Positions 22,468 to 33,374 of a DNA stretch of 64,000 bases are shown in pieces. Position numbers and translations under genes: made by a program. The stretch is from Musa acuminata AAA Group (Eukaryota; Streptophyta; Magnoliopsida; Zingiberales; Musaceae): contig NC_088345.1 of the NCBI RefSeq assembly GCF_036884655.1, positions 29,040,001-29,104,000 of the forward strand, given 5' to 3'. The notes under the pieces are model-generated. The model had not been told where the DNA came from and did not search any database. It worked only from the letters and a program-made list of their open reading frames with translations. The stretch's first letter is position 1. Each line of letters starts with the position of its first letter.

Positions 22468-22483
22468 TTAAAGGGGGGGAGAG
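22468..22483 (+). other. polypurine tract of Tek-1
   Basis: TTAAAGGGGGGGAGAG abuts the 3' LTR start TGTAATATCTC. Confidence 0.85.
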
Positions 22484-25400
22484 TGTAATATCTCTCACTT
22501 TTGAAAATTTATTAATAAGGATTTATATGTAAATTGGAGGACCTATAAGTAAATATAGAAATTTCAAGGACTAAACTGTTAAGTTGCAAAAAGAAAACCA
22601 AAAATTTTGGTTTTATCCCACCGCCTCCCACATTCTCTGTTCCCGAAACAGAGAGAGGAGTTGTGGGGCGTGGGGAGAAGAAGAAGAGAAGTAGAGGGAG
22701 ATGAGAAGAAAAGAAGAAGAGGGAGAAAAGAAGAAAAGACGAAGAAGAAGAGAGGGAAGAGGGAGAGGGAAGAGAGATAGCTGCAGCAGCTAGGGCTGCA
22801 GCACCTCTGTTTCGTGTAGGAGGAAACAGAGGAGTTCATGTGTGGGGGCGTCGGGGAGGAGAAGGGAAGAAAGGAGAAGAAGAGAAGCAGAAGAAGAAGA
22901 AGAAGAAGAAGAAGAAGAAGAAGAAGAAAAGAGGAGGTGGCTGCGGCAAGGGCTGCAGCGAGGAGCTGTGGGGCATTGGGGAGGAGAAAGGAAGAAGAGG
23001 AGAAGAAGAAAAGAAGAAGAAGAGGGAAAAGAAGAGAGGAGGAAGAAGAGGGAGAAGAGAAGAATAGAAGAAGAAGAAAAAGAGAGGGAAGTGGGAGAGG
23101 AGCGATAGGTGGCAGCAGCTCGGGCTGCAGCATCTCTGTTTCCTGCAGGTGGAAACAGAGGAGAGGTGTGGGGCGTTCGAAGAGGAAAAAGAAGAAGAAG
23201 AGGAAGAGAAGAAGAAGAGGTTGTGATACCTATGTTTCCTGTAGGTGGAAACAGAGGAGAGGTGTGGGGCGTTCGAAGAGGAAAAGAAGAAGAAGAGGAA
23301 GAGAAGAAGAAGAGGTTGTGATACCTATGTTTCTTGCAAAGGAAACAGAGGAGAGGGTGTGTGTGACGCCGGGGAGGAGGAAGAGAAGAAGAAGAGGAAG
23401 CAAGAGAAGAGGTTGTGATACCTCTGTTTCCTGCAGAGGAAACAGAGGAGAGGGTGTGTGTGACGCCGGGGAGGAGGAGGGAAGAGGAAGAGGAGAAGAA
23501 GAAGAGAAGGGAAAGGAGGAGCTGCGGCAGTGGCAGTGGCAGTTGCAGCTGGAAGAGAAGGAGAGGAAGAGATGGTGACGAAGAAGAGAAGAAGAAGAAA
23601 GGAAGGAGAAGGAAGAGAAGAAGGGAAATAAGCAGCTGCGGCTGTGGCAGCTGCAGCTATGGCAGGGAAAGAGGAAGAGGAAGGAAGAAGGGAAGGAGAG
23701 GAAGAAGAGAAGGGGAAGAAGGGGCTATGGCTGCGGCGATGGCAGCTGCAGCTGCAGCTGGAAGAGAAGAAGGAGAGGAAGATGAGCAGGGGAGGAAGAA
23801 GAGGTTGCGACCGTGGCTGAGGCTGCGACTGCAGCACTGCAGCTGGGAAAGAAGAGAAGGAAAGGAAGAAGAAGAGAAAGGAAAAGGGAAGAAGAGAGGA
23901 AGCGAAGGGGAGGTAGCTGCGGCAGTGGCAGCTGCAGCTAGAAGAGAAGGAGAGGAAACAGAACAGGGGAGGAAGAAGAGGCTACGGCTGTGGTGGTTGC
24001 GGTCATGGCTGTGACTGCAGCTGCGGCTGCGACGTTGGCTGCAGTAGCTGCGGCAGCGGTGGTGGCTGCAGTAGCTTCTTTTGGGAAAGAGAAAGAAAGG
24101 AAAGGGAAAAAAAAAAAAAAGGGGCTATGGCCGTGATTACGACTACGGTAGTGGCGGCTGCGTCTGCGGCAGCTATGTTTGGGAAAGAAAGAGTAGGAAC
24201 GAGAGAAGGGAGGAAGGAAGGTAGTGCGGTAGAAGGGGCTGCGACTGTGGCAGCGGCAGTTGTTGTGGCAGCTGAGTTTGGGAAAGAAAAAGAAGGGATG
24301 AGAGTAAGAGAAGGCAGGTGACTATGCCTCAATGTTCGACACGTGGTGAAGTTGCGAAGAAAGAAAGACAACGAGTGCACAAAATGAAACAAAGAGGGGA
24401 CGGAGGAAAAGTAGAAAAAGGATTCGAGCGTACACCTTCTTCGAATCTTTGGATCAAAACCTTCAAAAGGCAAGTTTCTCGACCGTTTCTCCTATAATTG
24501 CTCTAATTTTTCTATTGCAAGTGTTTCGATCCTTTCTATTGTAAATGTTTCGATCCTTTCTATTGGAAGAGTTATCTTTCCTAAGGCAAGTGTTCCGATC
24601 CTTCCTATTGCAAGCTTTCAATTCTTTCCTATTGAAAGTGTCCTGATCTTTCCTTACTATAATTTTATCTCTACATTTGCTTTGAATATGAGGAACTTTG
24701 AATTGTTCAAGCCTTGCATTTGATATATCTCCTGTTTAGACGTAACGATTCGAATCTCTGTAACTTTTGAGATTCTGACCTTTCCACCTTGTTATGGTTA
24801 TAACTTCATGTATTGATCTCTGATTTAGACAAAACTTATTTGATCAGAATATAGACTCGTAAACCTTTCTTTTGATAGCTTATTTTAGGAATTCTGAGTA
24901 AGGTTGCCTACCCATTTTTCTGTTGAAACTGACCTTGTGAATTCTATAAAATTGAGATTTGTTCTTTGATCTTGGGTTACTAAATCTATTGTAACTCTTT
25001 GTTGGAAACTTCGATTCATACGAGACTTATTTTATCTGAAAATAGATTGAAATATCTTTCCACAATAGCTTTCTTGAGTTTATTGGAGTACGATTAATAG
25101 TTTGAATCATTTATTCAATGTGCCTTTTGAATTCTACCAGAAATCGAGCTTTGGTTGATTTCGCATATTCTGGTTTTATTCCTTTGGAAATTGATATCTT
25201 TTAGCTTTCTTATTCAATTGAGCTTTATATTACTTCTTTGAATTCTTATATGCTCTTGTCCTATATGTATTTGGATACCTAAATCTGTTATGGAAACTTA
25301 ATGTTTGTATCGTAATGTTTCATAAAGGCACATGTACATTTCGTTGTTCCGCATGTGCTTCAGATATGTCCCAATTTATTGTTCATAATACCCTTTTGTA

Positions 25401-26559
25401 CTCTGGTGTTTGTGGGATTATTTGGACCTTTGCTAGAAATGGTAAAGGGTATGTGCTTAGAGCCTACGATGCTCTAGATTATGTTTGGTGGTCATTCAGA
25501 AATGGATAGACCATATTATGTTTGGAATCCCACTTCACCTTCTATCTGTTTGATATGAAATTCAGAGCTGACCTAGCACTTGGGCAGGGTGAGAGGGCTC
25601 GAGTAGGAAAGGACTACCCGTGGATGGAGTCGAGAACTCATCACAGCGTGGAGCCACCATTGAGTTAAACCTCACATACACTATAATAGGGTACGACGTA
25701 TGAGCTTCTGTTTCATATTTTGTATTGATATGCTCCAAAAAGTTTCCTATGCCATTGATATACTTCAAAATGCTTCACGTACCATTGATATGTTCCAAAA
25801 TGTTCCATTTGTTATTGATATGCTCCGGAACATCTCGTACGCTATTGATATGCTCCAATTACTCTATGCTCCATTTGTTATGAACCAAATATGTTATGAA
25901 TGAAATGACATTTGTGATTTTGTATCTAATGAGATGATATCCTTGAATCTCTTGGATTTTGTCTTGCATTGTGATATCTTGTCTGTTTAAAATTGTCCCT
26001 TCTCGTGCTATATATGCTTTGTTACTTGCTGAGCTGTTTTTAGCTCATTCCGTTGTTATATAAATCTTTCAGGTCAGCTTGTCACTCTTTGAGATGTTTG
26101 AATTGGGCTGAGGCAGTGGAGAGCTATTCTGAATTATGGGCAAGTCTTGTTGGTTATTATGTTATTGTTGTATAAGCATATTTTGTGTGTAATGAAATGT
26201 TGTCGATGAACCGAAATGGATATACCTTGTAAAAGTGTTAGAAGATCTCTCTTATTTGGAATTTCGGAATGTTAAGTCTAGTTTACGATGATATGAACTT
26301 GTGGCAAATGGTTGGAGTTTTGATTGTATAAATTACTTAGCTTGTTGATTTATAAATGTTGTTCATGTTTATTATGTTGGCTTGGGTTATCATAAATGTG
26401 AATTATCGAGTGATGTGATATATGATTATAAACTGTACAGGTTTTATAGATATGCATTTGATAGAATGTTTTTCAGTGTCCTCAAATGTTAGTTTGGATC
26501 CTGGATTGGTTTGCGTTAAAAAATTTTTAATATCATGGATATTTTTGAGGGGCGTGATA
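22484..26559 (+). repeat. 3' LTR of Tek-1
   Basis: The 4076-base copy is collinear with 16835-20837. It has one extra unit in the hairpin-bearing tandem array (five units against four), a shorter (GAA)n at 22885-22927 and fewer TATTGCAAG repeats. A 12-base-arm perfect inverted repeat lies at 23421-23448. Confidence 0.9.
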
Positions 26560-27146
26560 GGTTGCACCGCCCAGCTTTCCTGGGAGATCATCTCCTAGGC
26601 AGTGCCACCACCGACCCTAGCGGTGCCACCGCCTAGTATGAATTCTGGTCCGAATGGGTTGATCCATTCAACCCAATTTGGGTCTATCAATGGCCCAATT
26701 GCCCCCAAATGAAGTTAATGGGATCACTACCATTTCTAACTTAATCTACATGCTAACTATGATATTTCTTAAGACATTTACTATAACTTGCTCCGGTGTG
26801 TCAATCGCTTCTTCCGGCAAACTTCCGACGAACATCCGACGAATCTTCGGCTATGCTCCGGCAGACTTCCGGCAAACTCCTGGACTTGTGACGATTCACT
26901 TGGCAAGTTCCAACGAGCTTCTTTGGCAAGCTCCTGGACTTCTCGAATTTGTTCCCGTAGAACCTCTGACGATCGTCCGGACTTCCGTCGAACTCTTGAA
27001 CCCCCAACGTGATCATGGTCTTGACTCCGGCACAACTCCTGCTGCATGTCTTACTTCCATCGTAGTTAATCCTGCACACTTATCTCAACATATGGATTAG
27101 ATAACAAATGATAATTGACTTCATCATCAAAATATGAGATTCAACA
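26560..27146 (-). repeat. 5' LTR of Sir-2, U3 side
   Basis: It begins with the second copy of the GGTTG duplication (26560-26564) and continues the LTR of 16834 through the GC palindromes (26565-26640) and the TTCCGACGA sub-repeats (26810-27000) to the LTR end GATTCAACA. ACAAG follows at 27147-27151, closing the target duplication of Sir-2. Confidence 0.88.
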
Positions 27147-27151
27147 ACAAG

Positions 27152-27796
27152 GTGGTGGTACCACCCAATGTTAGGCTATAAGAAGTGGTACCGCCTAGTG
27201 GAGGCGGTGGTATTGTTCGTACCTAGAAATCTTGGGGATTTAAATTTTGGGCTCTAAATTTGAATCCATTTGGGGTCTATAAATACCCCACTATTTCCTG
27301 CTAAAAATAGCAAAAATTGGGTAGAAAGGGGGAAAGAATCTTTGATGAAAAAGAGTTGAAAAAGCTTGAAAAGTGTTGAATGTTCCCCTCCACCTCTTAT
27401 AGTTTAGAGTTCATTCTAAGAGAGGTGTGGAACTTGTAAAGGTTCTCTCCTGAGCTTGTCAAAAGGAGAATAGAGTTGTAAGAAGGTGGTTGGTTTTTGC
27501 CTAATGAAGGAAGACCGATAGTGGATACCGGTGGCCTCGACAGAAGAAGAATCGGGAGTGAATATAGGTCACAACAACTGAACCACTATAAAAATCTAGT
27601 TTGCTTTTATTTTGTACAATTTACCTTACTGCAAATCTCCTTACTTGCTTTACTTTCTCATTACACTCTTATGAACTCTTTAAAGTTTAATATCTTTCCG
27701 AGAATGATTTTATCATACGAAACAAAATTTTTGAAATCGACGTTTTTATTCGCTGCAATAATTCACCCCCTCCTTAGTACCGACTCGTTCCTAATA
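27152..27796 (+). repeat. 3' LTR of Sir-1, downstream part
   Basis: This continues the LTR broken at 4041. It holds a GGCGGTGGTA block, a TATA box (TATAAATA, 27278-27285), the R/U5 region and the family end: a pyrimidine-rich ATTCACCCCC stretch followed by CCTAATA, with the expected terminal CA changed to TA. Directly after 27796 the Angela gag of Ang-1 resumes, which shows that Sir-1 was inserted in that gene. Confidence 0.85.
27278..27285 (+). promoter_or_regulatory. TATA box of Sir-1 LTR
   Basis: TATAAATA lies just downstream of the GC-rich palindrome blocks and upstream of the R region, the same layout as in every Sirevirus LTR of the window. Confidence 0.7.
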
Positions 27797-28340
27797 AGAT
27801 CCATTATCCTACATATCTGTAAATTGTTTTGAGGTACAAGAAAGGACTCAGTAATTTGAGATATTTAAGAGTCTCTTTCACGCTAGGATGACTGATAGGA
27901 CACCGATTCAGAACCATGTCCTAAAGATGATTGAGTGGATAGAGAAACTCACAAGTCTAGAAATGGTCCTAAAGGATAACTTATGTGTAGATATTGTGTT
28001 GTAGTCCTTACTAGATTCTTTTTCACGGTTCATAATGAATTTTAATATGAATGAGTTTGAGGTGACTCTCCCGAAGCCAGTTCTCTACACTGGTGAGACT
28101 AGAAAGAAAAGGAAAGTAAAAAAGTCCCTTAAGAAGGGCAAGGGCAGACCAAGTAAAGCAAAGGTTGCTAAGAAAGACCTGGCAAAGGACAAAAGCCAGT
28201 GCTTCCACTATGGAAAGGATGGGCACTAGAAGAGGAACTACAAAGAGTACCTTGCAGAGAGGGTGAAACAGAAGCTTGGAGAAGTTTTTGACACATTCAT
28301 GATCAGTCTCTATTTGTCAGACTCTTATGATAACACATGA
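27797..28340 (+). pseudogene. Angela-type gag, C-terminal part (Ang-1)
   Basis: The gene resumes here after the Sir-1 insertion. Despite frame changes it reads through [44 protein letters not shown], a lysine-rich segment and the knuckle CFHYGKDGH (second Cys replaced by Tyr, near 28201-28227). It matches 56253-57023 of Ang-2 apart from a small in-frame deletion after VTLP. The upstream part of gag lies outside the window, beyond Sir-1. Confidence 0.8.
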
Positions 28341-30664
28341 GTATTGGATACCGATAGTGCTAATCATATTTGTAATTTATTACAGGTTCTAGCAAGGCCT
28401 AGGAGACTAGTGAGAGGTGAGATAGACCTCAAGATGGGCAATGGAACAAAAGTTGTTGCAGTAGCTATTGGCGAAATTGCCCTACATCTACCTGGTCGAG
28501 CTATTATTGAATTGGATGTATATTATTTTGTTCCTTCTATTATCAAAAATATTATTTACATTATGTGTTGGATAGTTAGTGGATATAAATTAGTTTTTAA
28601 GAACAATGATCGTTCAATATTATTAGATGATGAGATCATCATGAAAGGAACATTGCATAATGGTTTGTTTATGCTAGACACTACTCCACATATCATGAAT
28701 ATAAGTGTGTCTAAGAGTAAATGAGATGAGATGAATAATGCATACTTGTGGCATTGTAGACTAAGTCACATCTACGAGGGAAGGATTCAAAAGTTACTAA
28801 AGGATGAATATCTAGATCCATTCGACTATGAGTCATATGCAACCTATGAGCCTTGCCTTCGTGAAAAACTGACCAACTCTCCATTTAGTGGAACTGAAGA
28901 AAGAGTCACTGAACTACTAGAACTCATACATAATAATGTATGTGGACCCATATCAACTCATGCCATTGGTGGTTACTCCTACTTTATTTCCTTTACTGAT
29001 GATTTCTTAAGGTATGGACATGTGTACTTAATGAAGTACAAATCTAAGGCCTTTGAAAAATTCAAAGAGTATAAGAATGAAGTGGAGAACCAGATTGGAA
29101 AGAGTATCAAGACTTTTAAATAAGATCGAGGAGGTGAGTGCTTAAGTACAGAGTTTACCGAGTTCCTCAAAAACCATGGGATTCTATCCTAATGGACACC
29201 ACCTTATACACCTGAGCTCAATGGTGTATCCGAAAGGAGGAATCATAAGTTGTTAGATATAGTACGGTGCATGATGAGTTTCATTGACCTACCCATCTCA
29301 TTATAGGGATATGCCCTAGAGACCGCAGCTTACTTTCTGAATAGAGTTCCAACTAACTCGATAGTATTTACACCATATGAGATATTAAAAGGGAAGAAGC
29401 CCGATCTTAAGATTGTTAAGATTTGGCGCTGCTCTGCCCACGTTAAAAGACACAACCCCGATAAGTTGGAATTAAGGACGGAGTGGTGCAAGTTCTTGGG
29501 ATACCCTAAGGAAACTTGTGGGTATTATTTCTATCATCTCGAGGACCAAAAGTGCTTTGCAGCCAAGAGAGTAGTGTTCCGTAAGAAGGAACACATTCTT
29601 GGCAGAGACAGTGGGAGCATGCTAGAGTTAAGCGAGGTTGGAGAACCTAGCTCAAGTATCACTCTACAGCCCGAGTCTGTTCAGGTACCTAACACACAAG
29701 TTTTGACTTTACATAGGTCTAGTAGAGTATCACATCCTCCTGAGAGATATGTGGGACATATTAAAGGAGAGGATGTTGAGGATATTGATCCTCATACCTA
29801 TGAGGGGCTATTTTGAGTATAGACTTCGGGAAGTAGCAAGAAGCAATGAATTCTAAGATAGAATCTATGTACTATAATAAGGATTGGAACCTAGTTGATG
29901 TGCCCGAGGGTATTGTACCCATCGGTTGCAAGTGGATCTTTAAGAAAAAGATCAGTATAGTCAGAAAGGTAGAGACCTATAAAGCAAGGCTAGTGGCTAA
30001 GGGGTATCGTCAAAGGCAAGGTGCTGACTATGATGAAACATTCTCACCCTTAAGTATGCTAAAATCCATCCGAATTCTATTGGCTATTGCAGCATACTAT
30101 AATTATGAGATCTGTCAAATCAACGTGAAAACCACATTCCTCAATGGTAACCTCATAGATAAGGTGTATATGATATAGCTCGAGGAATTCATGTCCAAGG
30201 ACTGCCCAGATATGGTGTGCAGGTTACTTAGATGCATTTATGGACTAAAACAAGCTTCCCAAAGTTGGAACATAAGATTTGATGAAGCAATCGGATCTTA
30301 TGACTTCATTAAGAATGAAGATTAGTCTTATGTATACTAGAAAGTAAGTGGAAGCGCTATCACCTTCTTGGTGTTATATATGGATGACATCCTAATCATT
30401 GGGAATGATGTAGGGATTCTATCAACAGTAAAGGTTTTGTTATCTAGACACTTCTCCATAAATGACTTTGGGGAAGCATTCTATATCTTGGGGATTCAGA
30501 TCTATAGAGATAGATCCAAGAAGATGCTTGACTTGTCCCAGTCTAGGTACATAGACACCATTGTCAAAAGGTTTGACATGAAAAATTCCGAGAGATGTCT
30601 CATCCTAATGAGACATGGGATACCGCTTTCTAGGCAATGCGATACACACGACATAGTCCCGTGA
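28341..30664 (+). pseudogene. Angela-type pol: protease, integrase, RT (Ang-1)
   Basis: Protease reads VLDTDSANHIC, with the Gly of the D-T-G triad replaced by Asp. Pre-integrase LWHCRLSHIYEGRIQKLL follows at 28740. The integrase core has IHNNVCGPIS where Ang-2 has an Asp at the first catalytic position, then DRGGEC and ELNGVSERRN. RT has GCKWIFKKKI, ARLVAKGYRQ, QINVKTTFLNGN, IYGLKQASQSW and LYMDDILIIGNDVG with the catalytic DD kept. Stops near 28338, 28722, 29121, 29194, 29307, 29816, 30177 and 30325 show long decay. The reading is lost at about 30625, where foreign DNA begins. Confidence 0.88.
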
Positions 30665-31050
30665 GGGACTAGATCATACAGAGGTATGATCGAAAGCTAT
30701 TGGAAGCTCCACTTTAGTGAACAACACGACGGTAAGAAGGGCTATGGATTCAAGAAGTGAAGGCCATGGTACCGCAGAGGCGGGTCTTCCATGTGTGCAT
30801 CGAATTTTACATTGGATAAAAGCCTTGGTCATCAGCATATGGGGGCTGTGTTCCACCAATGGAAAAAGTTCGAATGCAAGTACCAGTAAGTCCCATGGGA
30901 GGGACTTGATCATGCATAGGTATAATCGAAGCAGTTGGAGAGTTAGACTGCTCCAAAGCCCATATTTGCTTAAGGGAGCCCGACAAGTCAGAGGACAAGG
31001 TCGAGTAGTCGAACCTTTGATACGCCATGCTGCTTTAACTCGCCAATGAC
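30628..31050 (+). other. unidentified insert within Ang-1 pol
   Basis: Between two parts of the RT/RNase H coding sequence that are almost adjacent in Ang-2 (53760-53870), about 420 bases have no counterpart. The insert carries a direct repeat: AGTCCC...AGGGACT..GATCAT.CA..GGTAT near 30655-30695 and again near 30889-30933, about 235 bases apart. I do not recognise it. The ORF at 30717-31049 shows no family motif. Confidence 0.55.
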
Positions 31051-31212
31051 TATGGATAGGATACCCTGTGCATCAGCAATAGAGGCTATCATATATGTCA
31101 TGTTATGCTAGTCATAGGTGCCCAGCAAGCCAATCACGTGAGTGATGGCACGTATGACTTGATACAGATCTTTTTGCTTATTATATTTTGGCATATATCA
31201 CTTTATAATTAT

Positions 31213-31217
<5 letters not shown>

Positions 31218-31277
<60 letters not shown>
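31218..31277. repeat. (TA)n microsatellite
   Basis: About 30 TA dinucleotides lie within the solo Angela LTR. The Ang-2 LTRs have only a short TATATATA at this point (53001 and 59518), so the tract expanded here. Confidence 0.95.
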
Positions 31278-31284
<7 letters not shown>

Positions 31285-32387
31285 TCCTTGGATTTGTGCA
31301 ATGGGAATCGGATCGTGATAAGATCACGAAAATGAGATCGATTCACATTTAAACACATATCCTAAATAATCCCGATCATAGGTTACTCGAGAGGGACATC
31401 ATGATAACCGGACAGACTGGTGTGCTGTATACCCATCCATATGATGGATGCAGTGGGTCTTAGAGCTGCTCGTATAGGGACACTACGGATACAGTACAGG
31501 TGCTCATTGGAGAATGAGTTCACTGATTCATCCGCTTACGGAATGCTGGATATTTGATGATGCCTTATTGTCAGACAGCGATTCCGTAGTCCTAGTGGTA
31601 TATCTGGTCCTTAGATTTGAGACACCAAGGATGTCCTATATAAGTGCTCCACTCTTTGATACCAGACTTATAGGTTTGGTTGTCCTAGATCTAGTATAAT
31701 TGGTCATTGGGAGTGGTAGTCGACTTTACGAGGGCTATTGAGTGTCGATAGAGGATCATCCACTCTCGGCGTCATGAGAGGAATATCCCATGTGTTCTTA
31801 CTCAAACAAATCCCTGGCTAAGGTCATTCGGGTTGAGAGAAAAAGAGTTCTCCGGGAGAATCCGATTAGAGCGAGAATCGAGTAGAAATTGTATGGGTCT
31901 GATAGCACCATCCTCGATAACGGTCTCTAGGATATTAGATGGATGAGGGACTATAGATACACGGTAACTAAGGATAGATAAGTCCAATGGATTGGATTCC
32001 CCCGTATCGTTTGGAGACTACGACGTAGTGGCATAGTACGTCCGTAGTCGATGAGTCAAGTGAATTATTACAGAGATAATAATTCACTGAGTTAGAAGGA
32101 GTTCTGACAGGTATGACTCATGGCCAGCTTGATATTAGGCCTAGAGGGTCACACATATATGGTAGGCATTGCGATGAGTAGAGGTTCGGATATGAGATAT
32201 CCGATGGAGCCCTTGTTTTATTGGATATCCAATAAGCCCCTAAATTATTAGATCCCATGGACGAGATCCAATAAGAGCCCATGAGAGATTATTGGATAGA
32301 GATCCACTAATCTAAAAGGCTTGGGTTATTGGATGCAGATCTAATACCCACTAGGCGAGGATCCATTAGGGTTTGACAGGGGACCTC

Positions 32388-32395
32388 TATAAATA
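32388..32395 (+). promoter_or_regulatory. TATA box of solo Angela LTR
   Basis: TATAAATA in CCTCTATAAATAGGAGGGATTC is conserved in Ang-2 (51989-51996 and 58533-58540, opposite strand). Confidence 0.7.
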
Positions 32396-32752
32396 GGAGG
32401 GATTCAGAGCCTTAAAGGCTAGAGCCTTTGCTTGCCTCTCCTATTCTCCTTCCCCTCTCCACCTCAGAGCAGGCCTGGAGTTTTGAGGAACGTCGTCGCA
32501 ACCCTGCTATGTGGATCATCGCTAGAGAGGAGGACGCTTGACCTCCTTCACCCTCTCCTAAAGATTTACAAGGAAATAGGGATATACGATCTCCCTAGGT
32601 AACACAATCTATTCTATACACAGTTTTTTTAGTTTCATGAATTTTGCACACAAATCTTCACACGACGACAAACATCTCTTTGGGAATCGGGGATTTTGTT
32701 TTCTTATTCTTCCGCTGCGCATGTGATATCGCCCCCAAAGATTTTCCCAACA

Positions 32753-33132
32753 TATTCTATACTAGGCCAGATATAGCACATACTTTGAGTATCACGAGTA
32801 GCTATTAGGCAGATCCAGGCTTGGAGCACTAGAAAGCAGTAAAGTGTATCCTTAAGTACTTGAGAAGGACTAAGGATCTTTTACTAGTATATGGAGGTAG
32901 TAGCCTCAGGGTTGAAGGCTAAATGGACTCGAGTTTTCAGTCTGATGTCGATAATAACAAGTCGAATATGGGGTATGTGTACACCTTGAATGGATGAGCA
33001 GTGTGCTGGAAGAGTTCCAAGCAAGATACTACTATTGACTCGACCAAAGAGGCGGAGTACATTATTGCAGCAGAGGCAGCAAAAGAGGGAGTCTAGATGA
33101 AGAAGTTCATCACAGATTTGGGAGTCATTGAT
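32753..33132 (+). pseudogene. RNase H region of Ang-1 pol
   Basis: Continues pol after the solo [65 protein letters not shown] and KKFITDLGV match the Ang-2 RNase H at 53380-53770. Several TAG/TAA codons interrupt it. Coding homology ends at about 33132, where LTR-like sequence begins. Confidence 0.85.
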
Positions 33133-33374
33133 TGCCTTTATAAATAAAAGAAGTTCGTCATCACCCAATAGAGCAGGATCCATTAGGGTTATGTTGACAG
33201 GAGACCTCTATAAAAAGGAGGGAACTGGTGGTTCATAAGCTAAAGCCTTTTTGGTTACCTTCTCCTATTCTCCTCCCTCTCTCTACCTCAGAGTAAGCCT
33301 GAAGTTTTGAGGAGCGTCATCATAGCCCTGTTATGTGGATCACCACAAGAGAGGAGGGCGCTTGATCTCCTTCA
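33133..33374 (+). repeat. Angela-type LTR fragment
   Basis: The fragment matches 32355-32552 of the solo LTR, from GGATCCATTAGGGTT through CCTCTATAAAAAGGAGGG to GCTTGATCTCCTTCA. The LTR start and polypurine tract are missing, so pol is joined to mid-LTR by a deletion. Its continuation is cut by Sir-3 at 33375. Confidence 0.75.

Larger units (their letters stand above)
16835..26559 (+). mobile_element. Tek-1, Ty3/gypsy (Tekay/Del-like) element with 4 kb LTRs
   Basis: Two long direct repeats (4003 and 4076 bases) enclose only 1646 bases of internal DNA. A perfect GGTTG duplication flanks the element (16830-16834 and 26560-26564). The inner LTR ends are TG and CA, while both outer ends carry transitions (TATAAT at 16835, GTGATA at 26559). 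Primer-binding site and polypurine tract are in place. Gag, protease and RT remnants resemble the Tekay/Del chromovirus branch; most of RT, RNase H, integrase and chromodomain are gone. The structure resembles a large retrotransposon derivative that depends on others. Confidence 0.9.
4042..27146 (-). mobile_element. Sir-2, Sirevirus Ty1/copia element with two nested insertions
   Basis: The element is bounded by LTRs beginning TGTTAGGATC and ending GATTCAACA on the plus strand, and flanked by the perfect 5-base duplication ACAAG (4037-4041 and 27147-27151). Order on the minus strand: 5' LTR (27146 down to about 16286, split by Tek-1), gag (16275-15111), pol (about 15110-12047), AT-rich 3' noncoding part (split by Chr-1), polypurine tract, 3' LTR (5403-4042). 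The primer-binding site, leader and first third of gag are missing, so it cannot be mobilised as it stands. It lies inside the Sir-1 3' LTR. Confidence 0.9.
31106..32752 (+). repeat. solo Angela-type LTR
   Basis: The LTR starts TGCTAGTCATAGGTGCCC and ends TTTTCCCAACA, the two ends of the Ang-2 LTRs read in the opposite orientation. It is 1647 bases long, with a (TA)n tract (31218-31277) and a TATA box (32388-32395). Ang-1 coding sequence stops at its left edge (..IIYVML) and resumes at its right edge (YTRPDIAHTLS). No internal region is present, so it is a solo LTR. Flanking pentamers TGTTA and TATTC agree at only three of five positions. Confidence 0.85.

Noticed and set aside
22579..24473. 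Similar long ORFs in the Tek-1 3' LTR, up to 246 codons
   Set aside because: Same compositional cause; they sit in an LTR and lack any domain motif.
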